A stretch of DNA of 64,000 nucleotides. Origin: Anisus vortex (lineage: Eukaryota > Mollusca > Gastropoda > Planorbidae). The stretch lies in NCBI GenBank assembly GCA_949126835.1, contig CASBPS010000116.1, positions 1,116,001-1,180,000 on the forward strand, read 5' to 3'. The translations under genes and the position numbers were made by a program. Under the pieces are notes generated by a model, which was not told the DNA's origin, ran no database searches, and was given only the letters and a program-made list of their open reading frames with translations. This document shows, one piece after another, positions 56,610 to 64,000 of this stretch (position 1 is the stretch's first letter; every line of letters starts with the position of its first letter).

Positions 56610-57960
56610 TTACAATTTGCAAGCCTTAATTATAAGGCTGTTCAAAAATTACCATTAATGATTAAAATAGGACACTATTAAAAGAAGTAAGTGCGTACAA
56701 ATGAAAACAAGATAGTAGCAAAAGAGGTGTTTAAAATTAATATTTACAATAAAAAAAATAGTTTGTTAATTTTAAAACTAGTTTATTTATTTGATTAGTA
56801 AAAACTTGTTTACTTTTTTATACTAATTTGACGGCAAATTATTTTAAAAAAAACAAATAATTAACAAATAAATATCCTTACGACATAAACAGCCAAATTA
56901 TCTCCCCTCATTAAATTTTTAAGTTACTCCAAATATATACAAATTTAGAAGTCGCTGAAAATGCAAAAGGGCTTTTTAATTAACAAATTAGTCTATGCAG
57001 TCTCTGTTATCTAATATGTACAATGAAGTATGTAGTCTCTGTTATCTAATATGTACAATGCAGTATGTAGTCTCTGTTATCTAATATGTACAATACAGTA
57101 TGTAGTCTCTGTTATCTAATATGTACAATGAAGTATGTAGTCTCTGTTATCTAATATGTACAATGCAGTGTGTAGTCTCTGTTATCTAATATGTACAATA
57201 CAGTATGTAGTCTCTGTTATCTAATATGTACAATGCAGTATGTAGTCCCTGTTATCTAATATGTACAATGCAGTATGTAGTCTCTGTTATCTAATATGTA
57301 CAATGCAGTATGTAGTCTCTGTTATCTAATATGTACAATGCAGTATGTAGTCCCTGTTATCTAATATGTACAATGCAGCATGTAGTCTCTGTTATCTAAT
57401 ATGTACAATGCAGTATGTAGTCTCTGTTATCTAACATGCACAATACAGTATGTAGTCTCTGTTATCTAATATGTACAATGCAGTATGTAGTCTCTGTTAT
57501 CTAATATGTACAATGAAGTATGTAGTCTCTGTTATCTAATATGAACAATGCAGTATGTAGTCTATGTTATCTAATATGTACAATGCATTAAGTTTGTTGT
57601 AAGGAATTAAAATGACAAAAGAAATTATTTTCAACGCTGTGTAAATTTAAGCTTGTTTAAATATAATTTGACTTGATGCCAGAACATACAATTTTTTTTT
57701 AATGCAAATTTTCACTGTACGTCTGTTTTAACTTTCTCTATTATTCAAATTGTTCCTTCCAACTGCACACCGTAAACTTTTTATTTAATATAAGGTTTGT
57801 TATTGGTAAAATAAAATTCTAGAAGTATTATAGAACGTCGAACCAAGGTCAAACCACGTCTTCAGGGTGACTAAATAGTGACCATTAACTGTCCTTTAGA
57901 GTCCAAGGAAAGGGTGAGTACTTTTCTCAAACGTTCTGTTGAGATAAATATTTTGATAAA
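56610..57960 (-). repeat. Repeat X, reverse copy expanded by a 35 bp array
   Basis: GCCTTAATTATAAGGCTGTTC, AGTGCGTACAAATGAAAACAAG, AAATTATCTCCCCTC near 56,896, then the array, then GAACGTCGAACCAAGGTC. Same order as 22,675-23,480. Confidence 0.85.
57001..57594. repeat. 35 bp tandem repeat, 17 units
   Basis: TCTCTGTTATCTAATATGTAC + AATGCAGTATGTAG every 35 bp from 57,001 to 57,561. Copies A and B have one unit at this place (23,060 and 47,880). Variants such as AATGAAG and AATACAG recur in a patterned way, suggesting blocks of several units were copied together. Confidence 0.96.
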
Positions 57961-58027
57961 ACACTTGGTGTAAGGCGCTCATTTTTTATTGTTTTTTTTT
58001 ACTTAATGATTGCATAACTATTTTATA

Positions 58028-58440
58028 AGATACGATAAGATAAGATTGCTTTATTGATCAAAATGAAGGGAAATTTGAATTTGATTACATAAATTCCGTC
58101 TTTCAGCATACCGGTAATTAAAACAATATTAAATAACCATTTGTACTCAAACACAATAGACATTTTCGCACACTATTATACCATTTATCATACAATAAAA
58201 AAAAAAGTATCATTTAGAATTGAGCTATTGAGCCATTGTATTTCCTGGGTTACTGATGATTCTTTAGCAATATTCTCACTGATAGTGGAACAAATGAGTT
58301 CTTCAATCGCTCTGTTCTTACCCTTATCGACAGAAGCCGACAATATATGATTTAACTACTGCGAAGCGGGTGTGCAAGATCTTGGAGGATTTTACCAATC
58401 ATAGACATGCACCTTGAACTGAATAGATCTGCAAGATATG
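58028..58440 (-). mobile_element. LINE 3' end, reverse strand
   Basis: Begins with the microsatellite tail ATACGATAAGATAAGATTGC + TTTATTGATC, the complement of a GATCAATAAAGCAATCTTATC end. It is followed by ACATAAATTCCGTCTTTCAGCATA, shared with 59,330-59,372. The rest (complement of GACAGAAGCCGACAATATATG, GATCTTGGAGGATTTTACC) looks like decayed coding or 3' UTR sequence of the same LINE group. Confidence 0.65.
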
Positions 58441-58599
58441 GTAATTTTGTCTGTGTAGTGTGTGAATATGTCCCGTACATTTCAATGAATATAACTGTTT
58501 AGATCAGCTTTTGATTCCGTTGTCCAAATAAAGAAACGTATTTGTATGTCTGTTGTTGTAATAAATAATATATTTATCTTCACCTACGAATCTAATCTA

Positions 58600-58670
58600 A
58601 ACTTAATTGATACAAGTACATGAAACAAGTTTTAATTTATACATAAGAGATACTTATCTACCGTTTCTCT
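58600..58670. repeat. Single unit of the 29 bp minisatellite with flank
   Basis: ACTTAATTGATACAAGTAC + ATGAAACAAG followed by TTTATACATAAGAGATACTTATCTACCG. Unamplified copy. Confidence 0.85.
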
Positions 58671-59286
58671 ATCCTGAATTACTTCATTTAAACGCAAACA
58701 TTGGTTTCAGAGGAAATCAATTTCACGTGTTACTTTCAAAATTTAGTATGTATTATGTATTTAAAATTTTTAATTCATTATATGGTTGAACTTTAAATTT
58801 TCGCAATTAAAAATAAGAAGTTATAATTTGAAATACGTTTGTTTTTTGGCCAGTGAAATGACTTTTCAGAGAAATTTTAATATTACAACGATAACTATAA
58901 CAATATGTTAAATGATTTAAATAAATGTTGACTTTAGATTTGGTCTCCCTTTCTCTTAGAGTCATTTGAAGCCGTTAAAGTTTGTGCTAAGCCAAAGAGC
59001 ATGACTAATTTAAATAGTGATTTGAAGCTCAATTGCAGTCGTAAGTTTAAGGCTATTTTATACTAATTTCTCGCGCAATTTAGAGGATTTATAGTTAAGC
59101 CCACACATAGGCATAATTTAAAGCCTCTTGTGAAGGCTTATTTCTTAAATAATGTAAAGGTTTCATTAAATCATCATTTCAGTATTATTTTAAAAGTTGT
59201 TTCGAAGCCCAATACAGTTTTCCCAGCTGTGCCTTCTTCTATAATATAGTTTACTATTACAGCCGTCAATGTCGTATGACGTCACT
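58671..59286. other. AT-rich sequence without recognisable genes
   Basis: Partly related to 55,190-55,690 (the sequence after each 29 bp unit). No coding signal. Confidence 0.4.
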
Positions 59287-59590
59287 CTAAGATAAGATAA
59301 GATAAGATAAGATTGCTTTATTGATACAAATGAATGGAAAATTGACTTGATTACATAAATTCCGTCTTTCAGCATAGCTAAACAATATTAAAGAACCATT
59401 TGTACTCAAACACATTAGACATTCACGCACAAGCAGATATTTATGTTTGTGTCCACATACAAGTGGTCCGCCACTGTCGATGTTGTAAACACCTGTATGA
59501 AGGTCATCGTTGTCTATGAAACAAAAGTGTAACACTTTTATTAGATTTGACCATAGTAACTTTCTCAAGAGCATGCAGGGTTATGAGAAA
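59287..59590 (-). mobile_element. LINE 3' end, reverse strand
   Basis: Starts with (GATAA)n and TTGCTTTATTGATACAAATG. The minus-strand frame across it (59,287-59,574) reads through KVLHFCFIDNDDLHTGVYNI and CGHKHKYLLVRECLMCLST. I take this as 3' UTR/tail of a repeated LINE rather than a gene, because the start of this block recurs at 58,028. Confidence 0.55.
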
Positions 59591-59914
59591 ATATTGTTAA
59601 ATCTAAATTAGGGCTGACCTTTTGGGTTAAATAAATACATTAACGTCCGGTTTATATTCGGCTTTTTCAAGTATAACTTTTACAAATATTATAGAACGGC
59701 TACAATACTAGATATAAGGAATCCGTTATTTACATCAAAAGTGAGTATGCGATTGTTAATAGTAAACATGTTAGTCTCGTTAAGTTTAATTAAAATATGT
59801 TAGTTTACAACTAGCCTACACTAAACTGAACTATATAGGTCAGGTTCAATACATACATGTACTTCCTTTTTTTCCGCTTAAATTAAATGTTAAAATATAT
59901 TACATTCAGAATAA

Positions 59915-60205
59915 ATGTATTCTTCACGTCTGATGTTCAAAATCAATCGTTTTCTTTCGACAACATCTTTGAATATGATTTTATCCTCTACATCTTTTAT
60001 TAATTGCAGAACATTCAGGAACGCAGCACTTTTACATGTAATATGTGAATTAGTAAATTACTCAATAGGACCGGAAGTGTTGGGAAGTATCGAACTTTTA
60101 GGTTCACCGTGCATGTATAATCGTGAAGACTTGTCAATTGGATGGAAAGTAAGACAAGAAGATGTGCCAGTTGTTCTAACTTGGACATTTAAAACTGACT
60201 AATTC
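59915..60205 (+). repeat. Short dispersed repeat, second copy
   Basis: Counterpart of 4,530-4,745. It also contains GGACCGGAAGTGTTGGG, the complement of repeat X-like sequence. The 95-codon frame shows no known domain; I do not call it a gene. Confidence 0.45.
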
Positions 60206-60323
60206 AATACGGATACGCAATAATTAGTTATAACCCACACCAAGTGGAGCCGGAGTAACAACACCTCGTAATTGACATAGAGAAAACAAACAGTTAAATA
60301 AAACAAACTAACACAATTTGAAG

Positions 60324-60440
60324 ATGACAGATATACAAGTAATTACACTCAACATTAGAAACATTAGAAACAAAGTACATAGTACACCTTGTAAGAAAAC
60401 ATAAGCCAGATTTCTTCTTCTTACAAGAAACCAACATAAA
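60324..60440 (+). pseudogene. LINE family 1 endonuclease N-terminal fragment
   Basis: ATG at 60,324 reads MTDIQVITLNIRNIRNKVH, followed in another frame by VHLVRKHKPDFFFLQETNI. This is the start of an APE endonuclease and a sister to the ORF2 start at 8,247. Unlike that copy it keeps the catalytic Glu in LQETN. About 120 bp remain; at 60,441 it is joined abruptly to a LINE family 2 tail. Confidence 0.8.
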
Positions 60441-60550
60441 TACACTAGACTCAGACACGGACGAGCAATAATATTCTTTACGAAGGAGCGTCTGTAATAT
60501 ATAATATAATATAAAGACAGCGAGTCCGTTTTGAGTGCTAACAGCCTACT
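60441..60550 (+). mobile_element. LINE family 2 tail
   Basis: CTAGACTCAGACACGGACGAGC, TTCTTTACGAAGGAGCGTCTGTAATATATAAT. Confidence 0.65.
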
Positions 60551-61195
60551 AAGGGATTTTAGGGCAAACACTTGTTCACTCCAAAGTTTATCTTATTAAC
60601 TAAATTATTATTCAATACAATACAGTCAACGAGTCAACAGTTACAGGAAGACAAAATCAATTTGATAAAAACACAGCGAATTATGTAGACATTTTAATAT
60701 ACAGAAGCTCTATAGTACAAACGGAAAATTTGATTTTGAAAACTGTACCAGTTTCTGCAATTTGTTCTATATAAGAAAACTGGTAAAGACATATAATTAC
60801 TAACACGTTGACACACTTTACGATTTTCAACTGACGATTTCAAGATATTATCAAATGAAATTTCCTGTTTGGTTTTTGGATACGTTAACAAATATTGATG
60901 CATTACTAGCAAGTTTACATTTTACAACTGCTAGAAAAATGATTGCAAAATCAACCAACAACAAATAACTAACATTTTAATTTCAAATAATGGGTCTATC
61001 GCAACAGCTGGATTCGAAAAATAAACTTTCTCTTAAACCATGAGCTTTGGCAAAGATTTTAAAAACATTGGGCTACATTTATGTAATTCTATTTAGTAAA
61101 ACGATATCTGTTATTAAAAATTAAAACAAAGATCCTGCTAATAGAGAAGTGCAAGGAAGGGAAGTTATTCTATACAAATATCAAATCTAAATATA
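60551..61195. other. AT-rich sequence without recognisable genes
   Basis: No gene seen. The 72-codon minus frame at 60,694-60,912 has no motif. Confidence 0.4.
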
Positions 61196-62060
61196 GAAAA
61201 TGAGTAACCTGACATCAGGCACATACTTTACAGTAACAATTGTTAATATCTCATGTGTGAGTAATTTCTTATTTTAATTTTTTTTGTGTATAAAAAAACA
61301 ACAACAGTAAACTTATTATTTGAGCTTGATTTTTAAGCCTCATCAAAACGTAAACACAACAATGTGTGGAGATTTCATATTACATTTAAATTGTTCTCTT
61401 AACGACGTATTCCAATTAGGTTGGAAAAGGAGTCTGTGAGCCAATATATGTTATTTCAGTGTAGTTAGTCAAAAAGTTTAGAAACCTTCACCTTCTAGGC
61501 CCTCTTTTATTTTCTTACAGTATTTTTTTTAATAACGTTATTGTGCATAGTTACATGTACATTAGCAATGTTATATACAAAATAAAATTAATGTTATTAA
61601 CATTCAACCTTTCTTATTTGCTTTTATTTGCATTCTTACAGCCCAAATGATAAAGGCGTTCAAAAATTGTCAAAGAAAATCATCAGTACGCACAATTAAA
61701 AGAAGTAAATGGGAACTAAAGAAAACAAACTTGTAGCTTAAAAGGTGTTTAATAAATTATTATTCAATTTAAAAGTCATAATTTCTCATTTGTCCATTTT
61801 ATGTTTTTATTACATTTATGAGTAAAAATATAATTTTCTACGGTTTATTTTTAATTTCAATGTAAATTGTAAAATAAAACAAAAGTATATACCTACGACA
61901 TAAAAAGGTCTATTATCTCCCTTGGTTATATTATGAAGTTATTCCAGATGTTTTAAATTTAGATTTAAGTAGTTGGAAATGTATAATGGCTTTATTTTAG
62001 TAATAAATTAGTATGTCAGTCATTAACTAAGTCTATGTACAATTAAATATTATGTTTGTC
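61196..62060 (-). repeat. Repeat X, reverse copy
   Basis: AAAACGTAAACACAACAATGTGTGGA, CTATTATCTCCCTTGG near 61,911 and ATGTATAATGGC. Its middle (61,480-61,600) matches 6,870-6,975, the sequence flanking LINE family 1 on its left. Confidence 0.75.
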
Positions 62061-62395
62061 TGCGAAAGTCTATGTAATCCATGTTATCTAATATTTACAA
62101 TTTAATATGTTCTGTCTGCAAAAGTCTATGTAGTTCATTTTATCTAAAATTGACAATTTAATATGTTTGTTTGACTGCAAAAGTCTATGTGGTCCATTTT
62201 ATCTAATTTTTACAATTTAATAGGCTATGTTCTGTCTGCAAAAGTCTAAATAGTCCATATTATCTAATATTTACAATTTAATATGTTCTGTCTGCAAAAG
62301 TCTATTTAGTCCATATTTTCTAATATTTACAATTTAATATGTTTGTTTGTCTGCAAAAGTCTATGTAGTCACTTTTATCTAATATAAGTAAAGTA
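62061..62395. repeat. 56-61 bp tandem repeat, six units
   Basis: TGCAAAAGTCTATGTAGTCC recurs at 62,061, 62,117, 62,176, 62,237, 62,293 and 62,352. Each unit continues TATCTAATATTTACAATTTAATATG. It lies at the same place within reverse repeat X as the 35 bp array at 57,001, with a different unit length. Confidence 0.93.
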
Positions 62396-62645
62396 CCCTT
62401 CGGACCAAACTGATCATAGCGCAAGTGAAGCAGCATTCACCAGTTTCTGTGGCTATGGCGAACTCGGTGATTGTTTTGCCAGTACAATGCCCAGTCATAT
62501 TTGCTTTAATTCAACTAAGGTCAGGTACCCAACAGAGCTGGGGAACCATAGCCTCGCAAACAAATCCTAACCTTTACCAGGAATGGAACCCATGACCTTG
62601 TTACGCCGGCGGAACGCACTGCCGCTCGTCCAACGTGCCTTATAA
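62388..62645 (-). repeat. tRNA-derived SINE
   Basis: AGTAAAGTACCCTTCGGACC, GTGAAGCAGCATTCACCAGTTTC, GGTCAGGTACCCAACAGAGC and a decayed head (GGAATGGAACCCATGACC; CTGCCGCTCG). Orientation as in the other four copies. Confidence 0.8.
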
Positions 62646-62944
62646 CACTTAGTGTATGGCACTCATTTTTTATTGTTTTTTCTACACACTACTTGTATTT
62701 TATTCGGGTATCCGTTTTTAGCATATTGTTAATTGGATTTCGATTGAAACTTTATTCTTATGTGCGATACTTACAATCAACATAACAATTCTATATGAAT
62801 GCAATTTGTCTGTATCAATTAATGTGAGCCTTGCTTAAACGTCAAGATTTAGGCGACTTTCTTATGGGATAAAAAAAAGTTTAATTGAATGAGGAAATCT
62901 GTTTACAAGTGCAAGGTGAGGCAATAGACGTACGTTAAACGAAT

Positions 62945-63840
62945 GCAACTTTTTTCAAACAAATTTAATGATTTAAGTATAGCTGACGACCTTTCTAAGC
63001 AGCTTTCTATCATATTGTTTCTCGATTCGGCTAATTTTGATGTCCATAAATCGGATGTTTTAAATTCAATAGGCCGAATTGCTGCTGAGAGTCAACACCC
63101 TTGCCCCTTATACAAGTCAATCTTATATACCGTAATTGTAAAGATCGCTGCTGAGAGTTAACACCCTTGCCCCTTATACAAATCAATATTATATACCGTA
63201 ATTGTAAAATGGGCAAGGGTGTTAACTCTCAACAGCAATATGACCCATTTTCTGCATTTCAAAATATACTTCTGCCAGACAACTCCACTTTGAGTGGTTT
63301 AATGTACTTCTTAAGTTCATCTTTATGTAATGTATATAAAGCTGAATGAGCTTAAACATTAGGGAAGTACTTCAATGTCAAAGAGTTAATATCAAGGACA
63401 AATATGTCCAGTTTCAATCCTAATTCTTTCCAGTAAAAATGAGTAACCAAACAGTTCATGAAATGTTTGATCCTGTCCTTGTAAACGCAAGTTCAACTCA
63501 TTTAAATGAGTCTGTCAAAAACATCAGCTTCATCAGGCATTTTTATCTATCAATTCCGAAAAATAATGTTTCATCAAGCATCATCTTAACTGCTTGCAAA
63601 CACGAAACGAATCTATTCAACACTTCACCTTGACTAAGCCAGTGAACACTGCTATGCATTAGAAGATCTTCATATTCACTTTCAATTTCTTGTAGTAAAG
63701 ATTTGAATTGTCGGTGAATCAACGAAGAGTGTGGGAAATTATAAAGTTGACTATTTTAACAACAGTTTCCAATCAAGATAATCTTTGCACACAAACTTTA
63801 ATGGTGTATAATGCAATGGAAGCTTAACATCAGCCTCCCA
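62945..63840 (-). pseudogene. hAT-family transposase fossil (ZBED5/FAM200-like)
   Basis: Reverse-strand reading, with frameshifts and stops, gives VVKIVNFII, HRQFKSLLQEIESEYEDLL, MHSSVHWLSQGEVLNRFVSC, then HLNELNLRLQGQDQTFHELF and, past 63,240, a weaker SDLWTSKL block. This order (HRQF...VRWLS-x-G-x-VL-x-RF...HLNxLNxxLQG) is the C-terminal half of the hAT transposase group that gave rise to vertebrate ZBED5 and FAM200 proteins. The expected Arg in RWLS is His here. It is disrupted by a short MITE-like palindromic repeat at 63,064-63,240. A non-functional relic. Confidence 0.82.
63064..63240. repeat. Tandem plus inverted short repeat (MITE-like)
   Basis: GCTGCTGAGAGT-x-AACACCCTTGCCCCTTATAC + TACCGTAATTGTAAA occurs twice in tandem (63,078 and 63,150). 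The inverse GGGCAAGGGTGTTAACTCTCAACAGC follows at 63,211-63,236, so the block can fold into a hairpin. Class unclear. Confidence 0.7.
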
Positions 63841-64000
63841 ATGTGGTTTACAAGAAATTTGACAAATCTTTTTTGTTTGCCAACCATCGCAGCAGCCATT
63901 TTGTCATTTTCGGCCATACTTATACCTTGATATATCGCCGCATAATATAACATTTAGAAAAAATTTTAAAGGTTTTCTATATATAGACATATAGATATGA
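63841..64000. other. AT-rich end of window
   Basis: Possible upstream part of the minus-strand hAT fossil (MAENDKMAAAMVGKQKRF is readable) followed by AT-rich sequence. Confidence 0.35.

Noticed and set aside
59915..60202. A 95-codon frame as a host gene exon
   Set aside because: Part of a dispersed repeat also found at 4,530-4,745; no domain and no splice context.
63439..63633. A 64-codon plus-strand frame
   Set aside because: It is antisense to the hAT transposase fossil, which explains its apparent order.

Overview
This window looks like non-coding, repeat-saturated nuclear DNA of an invertebrate animal, most likely a gastropod mollusc. That is an inference from the AT-rich background, mollusc-style tRNA-headed SINEs, decayed APE-type LINEs, many hAT/piggyBac-like elements and the recurring core AGGGAGATAATAGG. 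I find no convincing host gene, tRNA, rRNA or CRISPR array. Almost every short open frame is a chance frame in repeats. || Layout. 1-6.9 kb: a segment shared with later parts of the window, two tandem arrays (17 bp and 74 bp units), copies of a dispersed repeat I call repeat X, and LINE 3' fragments. 7.0-12.5 kb: a broken LINE (zinc-knuckle ORF1, endonuclease, reverse transcriptase) split by a 1.5 kb hAT-like insertion with an 8 bp target duplication. 12.5-24.6 kb (copy A) and 29.2-49.0 kb (copy B): two collinear copies of an ancestral segment of about 8 kb. Each carries private insertions whose empty sites can mostly be read in the other copy. Copy A has a piggyBac-like element containing a nested hAT, a 196 bp MITE and a 1.35 kb solo LTR. 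Copy B has an 8.2 kb LTR retrotransposon, another piggyBac-like element, an unclassified insert and a Harbinger fragment. 49-64 kb: further partial copies, a SINE split by a long-TIR element, a retroposed sequence headed by the 5' end of U2 snRNA, more LINE tails and a minus-strand hAT transposase fossil. || The only long coding sequence is in the LTR retrotransposon (33,224-41,404). Its domains are Ty3/gypsy-type, but the order is Gag-protease-integrase-reverse transcriptase-RNase H, with integrase before reverse transcriptase. This is the Gmr1-like arrangement. Its two LTRs differ by one indel in about 543 bp, so it inserted recently, yet one in-frame TGA interrupts the reverse transcriptase. 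A second capsid-like domain appears to sit between protease and integrase. The leader has a CRE palindrome followed by three YY1-like sites. || A recurring theme is tandem-array birth: sequences that are single-copy in one paralogous segment are amplified into arrays of 29, 31, 35, 39, 52 or about 58 bp units in another.
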